Positions 35,227 through 43,534 of a DNA stretch of 64,000 nt are shown in pieces. The DNA comes from JBELHR01 sp049606855 (GTDB lineage: Bacteria > Bacteroidota > Bacteroidia > Flavobacteriales > Flavobacteriaceae): contig JBMYVY010000008.1 in the NCBI GenBank assembly GCA_049606855.1, forward strand, positions 1-64,000, read 5' to 3'. Positions within the stretch are counted from its first letter, which is position 1. Each line of letters starts with the position of its first letter. A program made the position numbers and the translations under genes. The notes under the pieces are model-generated. The model searched no databases. It was not told the DNA's origin and was given only the letters and a program-made list of their open reading frames with translations.

Positions 35227-36825
35227 ATGAAAAAAACAGTTGAACTTACGAAATCGATTTCGTTACGAGATTTAGGACTGTTTCCAAAACAAAACCACTA
35301 TCAACTGCCACCAGAGTTATTAGTCGAAGCAACCCTTTCCAGAGAAGAAGGTCGTTTAGATGAACATGGGGCTTTGGCAATTGAAACCGGCACGTTTACG
35401 GGACGCTCCCCAAAGGACCGATTTATTGTTAAAGATGCAATGACACAAGATCGCGTGTGGTGGTCTGATATTAACCAAGCCTTTGATCCGGATAAATTTG
35501 ATGCCTTGTACGATAAAATGGCAGCGTACATTAAAGACAAGGAAGTGTATTCTAGAGATTGCTTGGCAGGTGCTGAACCTAGTAAACAAGTTAAGGTCAG
35601 GGTTATCAATGAATTCCCCTGGTCGAATCAATTTGCATATAACATGTTTATTCGTCCAACTGAGGATCAATTAGAGAATTTTGCTCCAGATTGGGTGGTA
35701 CTCAATTTGCCAGGATTTTATGCAGATCCAAAAGTCGATGCTACGCGTCAAGGGAATTTTTCTATCTTGAATTTTACTAAAAAGATTGCAATTATTGGTG
35801 GTTCGGGGTACACTGGGGAAATTAAAAAAGGGATTTTTTCAGCGCTGAATTTTGAATATCCAAGTTTTGAAGATACGCTTTCCATGCATTGTTCTGCCAA
35901 TCAGGGAGAGGATGGAGAAACTGCTCTGTTCTTTGGTCTTTCCGGAACGGGGAAAACTACACTTTCCGCAGATCCAAATCGAAAATTGATTGGAGATGAT
36001 GAACACGGATGGACTGCAGATAATACCATATTTAATTTTGAGGGAGGTTGTTATGCTAAAGTTATCGACCTCGATGAAGAAAAAGAACCGGATATTTATC
36101 ACGCCATTCGAACGGGGGCAATTTTGGAGAACGTCGTGATGGATGAAAATGGAAAGGTTGATTTCGCGAATACTTCAATTACTCAGAATACACGAGTGAG
36201 TTACCCGATTAACCACATTGATAATATTATGGTTCCTTCTATAGGAAAGAATCCTAAAAATGTATTTTTCCTTACAGCAGATGCATTTGGAGTTTTACCT
36301 CCGATCTCCAAACTGAATGCGCAACAAGCGGCCTATCACTTTATATCAGGGTATACAGCTAAGGTAGCAGGAACAGAAGCTGGAGTGAATGAACCCTTAC
36401 CCTCTTTCTCTGCTTGTTTCGGGGCTCCATTTATGCCCTTGCACCCAACTTATTACGCAAAGATGCTAAGCGAGAAAATGGAGGCAGCTGGTGTCAATGT
36501 TTGGCTAGTAAATACAGGTTGGACAGGAGGACCTTATGGTATAGGTCATCGAATGAGCTTAAAATATACAAGAGCCATGATAAATGCGGCTTTAGATGGT
36601 AAATTGGAGAAAGTGAGCTTTCACAAGCACAGTGTATTTGGTTTGAATATGCCGATGTCTTGCCCAGGGGTACCTGAGGCTTTGCTCAATCCAATTAATA
36701 CTTGGGGTGACAAAAAAGCATACACGAAAAAAGCGAAGGATTTAGCGTATTCGTTTAAAAAGAATTTTAATCAATTTGAGGATCTCGCAGATGAGTTCAT
36801 TCTTGCCGGAGGACCTACGATTTGA
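35227..36825 (+). CDS. pckA: Phosphoenolpyruvate carboxykinase (ATP)
   Basis: Converts oxaloacetate and ATP to PEP and CO2, the entry to gluconeogenesis. The 532 residues contain TGRSPKDRFIV, the kinase-1a P-loop GLSGTGKTTLSADP (from about 238), the kinase-2 LIGDDEHGW and the NTGWTGGPYG loop. This is the ATP-dependent type, not the GTP type. It has its own terminator. Its presence suits growth on amino acids such as those degraded by other genes here (hydroxyproline, tryptophan, alanine uptake). Confidence 0.97.
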   Translation: MKKTVELTKSISLRDLGLFPKQNHYQLPPELLVEATLSREEGRLDEHGALAIETGTFTGRSPKDRFIVKDAMTQDRVWWSDINQAFDPDKFDALYDKMAAYIKDKEVYSRDCLAGAEPSKQVKVRVINEFPWSNQFAYNMFIRPTEDQLENFAPDWVVLNLPGFYADPKVDATRQGNFSILNFTKKIAIIGGSGYTGEIKKGIFSALNFEYPSFEDTLSMHCSANQGEDGETALFFGLSGTGKTTLSADPNRKLIGDDEHGWTADNTIFNFEGGCYAKVIDLDEEKEPDIYHAIRTGAILENVVMDENGKVDFANTSITQNTRVSYPINHIDNIMVPSIGKNPKNVFFLTADAFGVLPPISKLNAQQAAYHFISGYTAKVAGTEAGVNEPLPSFSACFGAPFMPLHPTYYAKMLSEKMEAAGVNVWLVNTGWTGGPYGIGHRMSLKYTRAMINAALDGKLEKVSFHKHSVFGLNMPMSCPGVPEALLNPINTWGDKKAYTKKAKDLAYSFKKNFNQFEDLADEFILAGGPTI

Positions 36826-36847
36826 TTTTAGTAGTTTTTTAGAGTTT

Positions 36848-36877
36848 AAAGGGATGGCCACGGCTGTCCCTTTTTTT
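36848..36877 (+). terminator. Terminator of pckA
   Basis: Stem aaaggga (36848-36854)/tccctttt continues inward with wobble pairs and GC pairs, then seven Ts. It separates pckA from tag. Confidence 0.8.
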
Positions 36878-36901
36878 GTATTTTTAAGTAAAACTAGAAC
36901 T

Positions 36902-37459
36902 ATGCAGCGATGCGATTGGCCAAAGGAGGATCCTTTGTATTTAAAATATCACGATGAGGAATGGGGAGTTCCTGTTCACGATGATCAAAAATTATTTGAA
37001 TTCTTGACCCTTGAAACTTTTCAAGCGGGATTGAGTTGGATCACCATTTTAAGAAAACGTGAAAACTTCAGAAAGGCCTTTGATGATTTTGATTACAGAA
37101 AGATTGCAAATTACGATCAAGAGAAAATTGAGCTTCTTAAAGCTGATGCTGGTATCGTTCGAAATCGACTAAAGATTGAAGCGGCTGTTAATAATGCCAA
37201 CAGATTTATGGAGGTTCAAAAAGAATTTGGGAGTTTTGATAATTATATTTGGGGCTTTGTTAATGGCACTCCCATTCAAAATAAATTTAAAAATGGATCA
37301 GAGGTTCCAGCTACTTCAGAAATTTCGGATCGCTTATCTAAAGATTTAAAAAAAAGAGGATTTAAATTTGTAGGATCGACTGTAGTTTACGCTCATATGC
37401 AAGCTACAGGAATGGTAAATGATCATTACACAAACTGTTTTAGACATCATCAGGTATGA
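36902..37459 (+). CDS. tag: DNA-3-methyladenine glycosylase I
   Basis: Excises 3-methyladenine in base excision repair. From the ATG at 36902 it is 185 residues and begins MQRCDWPKEDPLYLKYHDEEWG, the family start. An upstream in-frame start at 36776 lies inside pckA and across its terminator and is rejected. The zinc-snap pattern is present: N-terminal Cys4, and C-terminal HMQATGMVNDHYTNCFRH. The FQAGLSW substrate pocket is intact. The stop overlaps the next start by 4 bp. Confidence 0.95.
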   Translation: MQRCDWPKEDPLYLKYHDEEWGVPVHDDQKLFEFLTLETFQAGLSWITILRKRENFRKAFDDFDYRKIANYDQEKIELLKADAGIVRNRLKIEAAVNNANRFMEVQKEFGSFDNYIWGFVNGTPIQNKFKNGSEVPATSEISDRLSKDLKKRGFKFVGSTVVYAHMQATGMVNDHYTNCFRHHQV

Positions 37460-38394
37460 GTGTGAAAAGAAGAAAACGGATTCAGGATACCGGAATAGGA
37501 CTGAAAGCAAAGAAAGGTGCACGTCCCTTTATCAATAAGGACGGAAGCAGTAATGTAGTATTTAAAAATGCACCTAGGGGAGTGAATTCCTTGTATTCAT
37601 TTTTAATTGAAATCTCCTGGGGATTGTTTTTTCTCTGGGTAACCATAGGATATATTGTTTTAAACATTGTTTTTGCCAGTCTTTATATGCTGGTTGGGGT
37701 TGAAGAACTCATGACTCCCAGTGATTCTTTTCTAGAAGATTTTGTAAATGCCTTTTATTTTTCTGCACAAACAATCACAACAGTAGGGTATGGAGCGATA
37801 TCTCCAGGAGGGGTGATGTCGGGTCTAATTTCTTCTTTTGAAGCCTTGATTGGTCTTTTGAGCTTTTCATTCATCACAGGTTTGCTCTATGGAAGATTTT
37901 CAAGGCCTCGGGCAGGTGTTGAATTTTCAGAACAGTTATTGGTTCGTCCCTTTAAGGAGGGCAAAGCCTTGATGTTTCGATTGATGAGTTCTAGAAGTTC
38001 TATAATGATTGAACCAGAGGTAAATTGTACCTGCGCCCTTCATAAAAAGAATAAAAAAGGCGAAATTACACGTCAGTTTTTTCAAGTGAAATTAGATATT
38101 TCAAAAATTCACTATTTACCGAGCATGTGGACACTCGTTCATGAGATTGAGGAGAGTTCTCCGCTATATGGAATTGAAGAAGAGAAATTACCTACTACAG
38201 ATTTTGAAATCTATATAATGGTTAAATACTACGACAATGCCTATGCCCAGCAAGTGTATCAACTCAGACAATATTCTAATGAAGACCTGGAGTTGAATAG
38301 GCAGTTTGTGCAATCATATCAATATGATGAACACGGATATTTATTAGTTGATCATGAGGATTTGAGTCGAACGATTCCCATTAATGAGACATGA
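37456..38394 (+). CDS. Inward-rectifier potassium channel, KirBac type
   Basis: A 312-residue K+ channel. Two membrane helices flank a pore loop with the selectivity filter T109-V-G-Y-G113 (in QTITTVGYGAISPGG). The inner helix LISSFEALIGLLSFSFITGLLYGRFSRP is followed by the Kir C-terminal immunoglobulin-like domain (FMLMSSR-type strand LMFRLMSSRSS, CTCALHKK). Translationally coupled to tag by ATGA, though the two functions look unrelated. The 3' end overlaps a small convergent gene by 14 bp. Confidence 0.93.
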   Translation: MSVKRRKRIQDTGIGLKAKKGARPFINKDGSSNVVFKNAPRGVNSLYSFLIEISWGLFFLWVTIGYIVLNIVFASLYMLVGVEELMTPSDSFLEDFVNAFYFSAQTITTVGYGAISPGGVMSGLISSFEALIGLLSFSFITGLLYGRFSRPRAGVEFSEQLLVRPFKEGKALMFRLMSSRSSIMIEPEVNCTCALHKKNKKGEITRQFFQVKLDISKIHYLPSMWTLVHEIEESSPLYGIEEEKLPTTDFEIYIMVKYYDNAYAQQVYQLRQYSNEDLELNRQFVQSYQYDEHGYLLVDHEDLSRTIPINET

Positions 38395-38569
38395 ATCGAA
38401 TCAAAAAGAAAAAGGTAAGTACAATTGCGATCCAAATCCCGGCTTTGATCGCTCCTTTTTTGTAATGAGTTTGATGAAGCTTTTTGTCTTTTGAATAAGA
38501 ATATATCATCAAACCAATAAAAGCAATTGCAAAACAAATACCGAAGATAATTTGACCTTTGGAAAACAT
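38381..38569 (-). CDS. Small two-helix membrane protein
   Basis: A 62-residue protein with one helix at about 6-24, a charged Lys/Tyr-rich loop (SKDKKLHQTHYKKG) and a second helix at about 43-60. The hydrophobic-basic-hydrophobic layout, and my recollection of similar short proteins starting MFSKGQIIF in Flavobacteriia, support it as a real gene. Its end runs 14 bp into the KirBac gene on the other strand. Function unknown. Confidence 0.65.
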   Translation of the reverse strand: MFSKGQIIFGICFAIAFIGLMIYSYSKDKKLHQTHYKKGAIKAGIWIAIVLTFFFLIRFMSH

Positions 38570-38608
38570 AATTTTCTATTTTAGACAAAAGTAGCCAAAA
38601 ACAATCAG

Positions 38609-38992
38609 ATGAAAAATAAAATTAAAGACGTATCTGCCTTTCATAAAGCGTTTGGGTTAGGGATTAAACACAAACCTACTGCCGATTTAGGTCATGCCAA
38701 AAATTTACTTCGTTTTAATCTTATGAAGGAAGAAAACGAGGAGTATTTAGAAGCGGCAGAACAAGGGGATTTGGTCGAAGTAGCAGATGCCCTTGGGGAC
38801 ATGTTGTATATACTTTGTGGAACGATTATAGAGCATGGGATGCAAGAGAAAATCGAAGAAGTGTTTTCTGAAATTCAACGCAGTAATATGTCTAAACTGG
38901 GAGCGGACGGTAAACCCATTTACAGAGAAGATGGAAAAGTGCTTAAGGGACCCAATTATTTTAAGCCAGATATCGCAAAAATACTAGGCTAA
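38609..38992 (+). CDS. MazG-like nucleotide pyrophosphohydrolase
   Basis: A 127-residue all-alpha NTP pyrophosphatase. The metal-binding motifs are visible as MKEENEEYLEA (ExxE) and EVADALGDMLY (ExxD). Its size fits single-domain MazG-like or HisE-like house-cleaning enzymes. The C-terminal KPIYREDGKVLKGPNYFKPDI resembles phage and bacterial MazG-related proteins. It probably hydrolyses non-canonical or excess NTPs; the substrate is not known. The 3' end overlaps nadB by 9 bp. Confidence 0.8.
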   Translation: MKNKIKDVSAFHKAFGLGIKHKPTADLGHAKNLLRFNLMKEENEEYLEAAEQGDLVEVADALGDMLYILCGTIIEHGMQEKIEEVFSEIQRSNMSKLGADGKPIYREDGKVLKGPNYFKPDIAKILG

Positions 38993-40552
38993 ATCTTTAT
39001 TAAAAAAGCCTCCCTTATTTTCCTTTCTAGCATTTGATGCGCGGGTAATAAGCATGGCGGTCGTAATTAAATTTTGCAATTCGCATAGAGGCAGGGATAC
39101 CGTTGCTTTCTTATAGAGATCTAGATTTTCTTGATATAAGATGTTTAGTCGATTTGAAGCTCGTTTTAAGCGGTCATTAGATCGAACTATACCAACCATA
39201 TCACTCATGATTCGCTGAACTTCAACACGATCATAAGTAATTAAAATCTCTTCTTTATTTTTTTCTGTATGGGAATCATCCCAATCGGGAAGTTGTGGGA
39301 TTTCAGCAATGTCTTTAAAGGCAGTTTTTGCTTTGATAAAGCTGTTAAAAGAATAGACCAAAGCCTCCAATAAAGAGTTGGAAGCTAATCGATTTGCTCC
39401 ATGCAAGCCTGTTCTGGTGCATTCCCCACAAGCAAAAAGATTATTGATGGAGGTTTGCCCACTAGTATTTACCTCAATACCACCACATAAATAATGCGCC
39501 GCAGGAACCACAGGAATCATGTCTTTTCTAATGTCAATACCGATGCTTGCACATTTCTCCGTGATATTCGGGAAGTGTTTGGTGAATTCTTCATAATCCA
39601 GTGATCTACAATCCAGATAAACAAAGTCCTCTCCAGAGGCTTTAAGCTCACTGTCAATAGCTCTAGCAACAATGTCTCTTGAAGCCAATTCCTTTCTAGG
39701 GTCATACTTCTCCATAAAAGCAATGCCTCGCTGATCTCGAAGAATGCCACCGAAACCTCTCACCGCTTCACTAATTAGAAAGGATGGAGATTGTTTTGGG
39801 ATTTGGTATAAAGAGGTAGGGTGAAATTGAACAAATTCCACCTCTTCAATCTTTGCTTTGGCACGATAAGCCATCGCAAGCCCATCAGAAGTTGCAATTA
39901 CTGGGTTTGTTGTGTTTTGATATACTTGACCGGATCCACCGGAGGCCAACATGGTAATTTTGGCTCCAATGGTAATGACCTTTTCACTTTCAATATCTAA
40001 AGCATAAACTCCATAACAATGAATGTTTTTGTAACGATCGGGATTCTTGCGCTGTGTTTGATGTTCGGTAATGAAGTCAATGGCAAAATGCTTGGGTAAA
40101 ATCTGAATATTTGGCTTTTTGTCAATAGCGGCCAACAAGGCTCTTTCGATTTCATAACCAGTAATATCCTTGTGATGCAAAATTCTGTGCTGAGAGTGAC
40201 CTCCCTCCATGCCTAAATCGTAATCTCCTTCAGGGTTTTGGTCGAATTGCACCCCCCAATTGATGAGTTCTTCCAAGCGATCAGGTCCTTCTTCTACAAC
40301 CATCTTCACGACGGACTCATCACAGAGACCGTCACCAGCGATTAAGGTGTCTTTAATGTGTTGTTCAAAGGAATCTACATCTCTATCAAAAACGGTTGCG
40401 ATTCCTCCTTGAGCGTACTTTGTATTGGACTCACTTTCATCACTTTTAGTAATCACTAAAACCTTTTTATCCTTAAAGTATTGTCCTACTCGCAAGGCAT
40501 AAGATAGTCCAGCAATTCCTGAACCAATGACTAAGAAATCCGTTTTGATCAT
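38984..40552 (-). CDS. nadB: L-aspartate oxidase
   Basis: Oxidises L-aspartate to iminoaspartate, the first step of de novo NAD synthesis. The 522-residue flavoprotein has the FAD loop VIGSGIAGLSYAL, the substrate region QGGIATVFD, HRILHHKDITG, FVQFHPTSLY, the active-site arginine in ELASRDIVARAI, and AAHYLCGGI with GLHGANRLASNSLLE. It lies directly downstream of nadA with stop and start abutting, in the order ilvE-nadA-nadB. Confidence 0.96.
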   Translation of the reverse strand: MIKTDFLVIGSGIAGLSYALRVGQYFKDKKVLVITKSDESESNTKYAQGGIATVFDRDVDSFEQHIKDTLIAGDGLCDESVVKMVVEEGPDRLEELINWGVQFDQNPEGDYDLGMEGGHSQHRILHHKDITGYEIERALLAAIDKKPNIQILPKHFAIDFITEHQTQRKNPDRYKNIHCYGVYALDIESEKVITIGAKITMLASGGSGQVYQNTTNPVIATSDGLAMAYRAKAKIEEVEFVQFHPTSLYQIPKQSPSFLISEAVRGFGGILRDQRGIAFMEKYDPRKELASRDIVARAIDSELKASGEDFVYLDCRSLDYEEFTKHFPNITEKCASIGIDIRKDMIPVVPAAHYLCGGIEVNTSGQTSINNLFACGECTRTGLHGANRLASNSLLEALVYSFNSFIKAKTAFKDIAEIPQLPDWDDSHTEKNKEEILITYDRVEVQRIMSDMVGIVRSNDRLKRASNRLNILYQENLDLYKKATVSLPLCELQNLITTAMLITRASNARKENKGGFFNKDLA

Positions 40553-41554
40553 TTATTTTGATAATTCTAACATGCGCTCTATTGGAGCTAAAGCCTTTTT
40601 GCTCAATTCAGCATCTACTTCTATAGCGGGTAGTTCATGTTCTAAACAGAGGTACAATTTTTTCATATTGTTCATCTTCATGTATGCACATTCCGAGCAT
40701 GCACAAGTATTGTCTTCTTTTGCTGGAGCTGGAATAAGTATTTTGTCAGGTACTTGCTGTTGCATTTCGTGCAGAATCCCTGCTTCTGTTGCTACGATGA
40801 ATTTAGTTTTCTTACTTTCTCTAACATGCTTTAATAAGCCCGCAGTCGAACCGATATAAGAGGCTGTTTGAAGAATATGTGTTTGTGATTCAGGGTGGGC
40901 AATAATTTCCGCATCAGGGTGTTCAGCTGCCACTTCTAACAACTTTTCTATTGAAAAAGCCTCATGAACAATACAGGCACCTTCCCATAATAACATGTCC
41001 CTCCCGGTCTCTTTGATTAAGTAAGTTCCTAAGTTTTTGTCTGGCGCAAATATAATCGGCTGGTCCTCTGGAATGGAGTTGATTATTTTTAAAGCATTGG
41101 ACGAGGTACAAACAATATCAGAGAGTGCTTTGATATCTGCAGAACAGTTGATATAAGTTACTACCATGTGATCCGGGTGTTCCGCCTTAAATTTCGCGAA
41201 ATCTTCCGGAGGACAGGAATCTGCTAATGAACATCCTGCATGAAGATCTGGCAGAACCACGGTCTTCTCCGGATTCAAAATCTTTGCAGTCTCTGCCATA
41301 AAATGCACCCCTGCAAAAACGATGATATCAGCGTCTGTCTTGGCAGCTTCTTGGGCCAATTGCAATGAATCACCAACGAAATCTGCGATGTCTTGAATAG
41401 CTGCTTCTTGATAATAATGAGCAAGAATAACCGCATTTTTTTCCTTTCTTAATCGGTTAATTTCTGCAACGTAATCCACGTTGGGAGTTGCTAGATTTAA
41501 ATAACCCAACTCATTGAGTTTTGATTTGGCTTGTTCTAAAGTAGGTGTACTCAT
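40553..41554 (-). CDS. nadA: Quinolinate synthase
   Basis: Condenses iminoaspartate with dihydroxyacetone phosphate to quinolinate with a [4Fe-4S] cluster. The 333-residue protein shows ILAHYYQEAAIQDIAD, GVHFMAETAKIL and the conserved cluster cysteines in HAGCSLADSC, LWEGACIVHE and NTCACSECAYM. It sits one base after ilvE and abuts nadB. nadC is not in the window. Confidence 0.96.
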   Translation of the reverse strand: MSTPTLEQAKSKLNELGYLNLATPNVDYVAEINRLRKEKNAVILAHYYQEAAIQDIADFVGDSLQLAQEAAKTDADIIVFAGVHFMAETAKILNPEKTVVLPDLHAGCSLADSCPPEDFAKFKAEHPDHMVVTYINCSADIKALSDIVCTSSNALKIINSIPEDQPIIFAPDKNLGTYLIKETGRDMLLWEGACIVHEAFSIEKLLEVAAEHPDAEIIAHPESQTHILQTASYIGSTAGLLKHVRESKKTKFIVATEAGILHEMQQQVPDKILIPAPAKEDNTCACSECAYMKMNNMKKLYLCLEHELPAIEVDAELSKKALAPIERMLELSK

Positions 41555-41555
41555 C

Positions 41556-42608
41556 TTAAGATACTTTATGTGTCCAGTTAAATTTATCCTCAGCTTTGTT
41601 TTGCTGTATATCGGTCAATCTCTTTTTTAAGTGAGCTGCTGTTCCATTTTCTGATTTTGGAATATCGTAATAGGTTCCTTGATATGAAAACCCCGAAATA
41701 GGACTGATAACTGCAGCGGTTCCCGACCCAAACATTTCTTTAAGACTTCCATCTTTAGCTGCATTTACAAGCTCTTCTACGCTCACCGCTCTTATTTCTA
41801 CTTCAATATTTTCAGATTTTGCAAGGTCGATCAAACTCTTTCTTGTAATTCCGTCTAGAATACGTTCTGAGGTTGGAGCTGTAATTAATTTGTCTCCAAT
41901 TTTCACAAATACATTCATCGTACCTGCTTCTTCCAAGTATTTATGGGTATTGGCATCCGTCCAGATTACTTGCTGAAATCCATCGGCCAAGGCTAGATTA
42001 GTTGGGTAAAATTGTCCGGCATAGTTTCCAGCTGCTTTTGCAAAACCAACTCCACCATTGGCAGAACGAGAATATTTCTCAGCGATCAAAACTCGAACTT
42101 CACCAGAATAGTAGGATTGTGCTGGAGAACAGATGATCATAAATTTATACGATTTAGAAGGCGAAGCAGATACTCCGGATTCTGTAGCGATTACAAAAGG
42201 ACGAACATAAAGAGAATTCCCATCTCCCTTTTTAATCCATTGAGCATCTAATTTTAATAATTCCTCTAATCCTTCAAAGAAAAAATCTTTAGGAAAAGCA
42301 GGCATTGCAAGTCTTTCTCCGGAAATATTGATACGATTAAAATTATCCTCCGGTCTAAATAACCAAATTTGATCTTCTTGGTCTTTGTAGGCTTTCATTC
42401 CCTCAAATACAGCTTGACCGTAGTGAAAAACCTTTGCTGAAGGATCTAAACTCAACGGCCCATAGGGTTCAATTCTAGGATCGACCCACTTTCCATCTTC
42501 ATAATCACAGACAAACATGTGGTCTGTGAAAATATTTCCAAATGCCAAGTTTTCAAAATCGACTCCATCGATTTTAGTTTCAGTTGATTTTTTGATCGTA
42601 ATACTCAT
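41556..42608 (-). CDS. ilvE: Branched-chain amino acid aminotransferase
   Basis: Transaminates Leu, Ile and Val. A 350-residue fold-type IV PLP enzyme of the BCAT-II subgroup: YGPLSLDPSAKVFHYGQAVFEGMKA, RPEDNFNRINIS, the PLP lysine in DANTHKYLEEAGTMN, and GITRKSLIDLA. First gene of the ilvE-nadA-nadB unit. Pairing with NAD synthesis genes has no obvious metabolic reason. Confidence 0.95.
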   Translation of the reverse strand: MSITIKKSTETKIDGVDFENLAFGNIFTDHMFVCDYEDGKWVDPRIEPYGPLSLDPSAKVFHYGQAVFEGMKAYKDQEDQIWLFRPEDNFNRINISGERLAMPAFPKDFFFEGLEELLKLDAQWIKKGDGNSLYVRPFVIATESGVSASPSKSYKFMIICSPAQSYYSGEVRVLIAEKYSRSANGGVGFAKAAGNYAGQFYPTNLALADGFQQVIWTDANTHKYLEEAGTMNVFVKIGDKLITAPTSERILDGITRKSLIDLAKSENIEVEIRAVSVEELVNAAKDGSLKEMFGSGTAAVISPISGFSYQGTYYDIPKSENGTAAHLKKRLTDIQQNKAEDKFNWTHKVS

Positions 42609-42630
42609 AGTTGAATTTCCGTATTTCCTA

Positions 42631-42638
42631 CAAAAGTA
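42631..42638 (-). promoter_or_regulatory. Candidate -7 element of ilvE-nadA-nadB
   Basis: Minus-strand TACTTTTG fits TAnnTTTG, about 22 bp upstream of the ilvE ATG. The only TTTG upstream is 23 bp away, slightly too far for a standard -33. Confidence 0.45.
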
Positions 42639-42705
42639 CTCAATTTTTCACTTTTTTGGGAACAAAGAATTCACAAATCCATAAACTTCAATTTTTGAAT
42701 TTGTC

Positions 42706-42713
42706 TATATTTG
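42706..42713 (+). promoter_or_regulatory. Candidate -7 element of mnmD
   Basis: TATATTTG, identical to the -7 boxes of tRNA-Asp and tRNA-Leu in this window, lies 22 bp before the mnmD TTG start. A -33 element is not clear. Confidence 0.5.
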
Positions 42714-42735
42714 CACTTTAAATGAAGCATTTGTA

Positions 42736-43401
42736 TTGAAACGAAAAATTGTCATAACATCCGACGGGTCCACGACCCTTCATATTCCCGCTTGGAATGA
42801 GCAGTATCATTCTAAGCACGGAGCCATTCAAGAGGCCTATCATGTCTTTATAAAAAACGGACTCGAGGGGATAGAAAAAGATGAGGTTGATATTTTGGAA
42901 ATCGGATTCGGTACCGGATTAAATGCATTGATTACATTGCTTGAGTCTGATTTAAAAGCTCAAAAAATCAATTATGTTGGAGTAGAGGCATACCCCATTA
43001 AGGAGGATGAATTGTTACGCCTAAATTTTGTAAATGAATTGGACTGTAGAAATTTATCTCACAAGTTTGAGGAAATGCACCTGTACCCTTGGGAAAAATG
43101 GCAAGATGTAACAGACCTTTTTCGATTGTACAAAAGACAAATGTTTATACACAATGTGCACGATGAATCTGCTTTTGATTTGATTTATTTTGATGCCTTT
43201 GGAGCTCGCGTTCAACCTGAATTGTGGACTGAAGAAATTTTTCAAAAAATGGCTCTTGCCCTCAAACCAGGTGGAAAATTAGTAACTTACTCAGCAAAAG
43301 GATCCGTGAGAAGAGCCATGGCTGCAGTAGGACTGGATGTAGAACGCTTACCTGGCCCTCCTGGAAAAAGAGAAATGCTTCGTGGGACAAAACCTGAATA
43401 A
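42736..43401 (+). CDS. mnmD: tRNA 5-methylaminomethyl-2-thiouridine methyltransferase MnmD
   Basis: A 221-residue stand-alone homologue of the methyltransferase half of MnmC, completing mnm5s2U34 in tRNA wobble positions. SAM motif I is EIGFGTGLNALITLL; YFDAFGARVQPELWTEEIF and LVTYSAKGSVRRAM are family motifs. The start is TTG: the family N terminus (KRKIVITSDGSTTL) begins right there and no in-frame ATG exists. A 5-codon frame, ATG 42722 to TGA 42739, overlaps this start and could couple initiation. Confidence 0.9.
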   Translation: MKRKIVITSDGSTTLHIPAWNEQYHSKHGAIQEAYHVFIKNGLEGIEKDEVDILEIGFGTGLNALITLLESDLKAQKINYVGVEAYPIKEDELLRLNFVNELDCRNLSHKFEEMHLYPWEKWQDVTDLFRLYKRQMFIHNVHDESAFDLIYFDAFGARVQPELWTEEIFQKMALALKPGGKLVTYSAKGSVRRAMAAVGLDVERLPGPPGKREMLRGTKPE

Positions 43402-43402
43402 T

Positions 43403-43534
43403 ATGGAAATAGGAAGATTTAAGAGAAATAAAGGAAAAAATAAAATAAAGGGATTGATACTCGTGTTTCTGTTGTTTCTCGTGATTTATTTATTTTTCAA
43501 AATGGATGACTTGGTGACTGCGTTTTTCTCCTAA
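43403..43534 (+). CDS. Small single-helix membrane protein
   Basis: A 43-residue frame, ATG two bases after mnmD. The N-terminal third is very basic (RFKRNKGKNKIKG), followed by one hydrophobic helix (about 18-34, ILVFLLFLVIYLFF) and a short acidic tail. The positive-inside pattern, tight spacing after mnmD and a 4-bp convergent overlap with the glycosyltransferase suggest a real gene, but there is no family evidence. Confidence 0.5.
   Translation: MEIGRFKRNKGKNKIKGLILVFLLFLVIYLFFKMDDLVTAFFS

Noticed and set aside
35301..35670. Two long minus-strand frames inside pckA
   Set aside because: They are antisense shadows of a strongly conserved enzyme, without recognisable domains.
36776..36901. 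N-terminal extension of tag from an upstream ATG
   Set aside because: It overlaps the pckA 3' end and its terminator; the family start is at 36902.
2326..42608. Kynureninase plus nadA/nadB as one kynurenine-to-NAD pathway
   Set aside because: The genes are 35 kb apart, the monooxygenase and dioxygenase are missing, and nadB/nadA already make quinolinate from aspartate.
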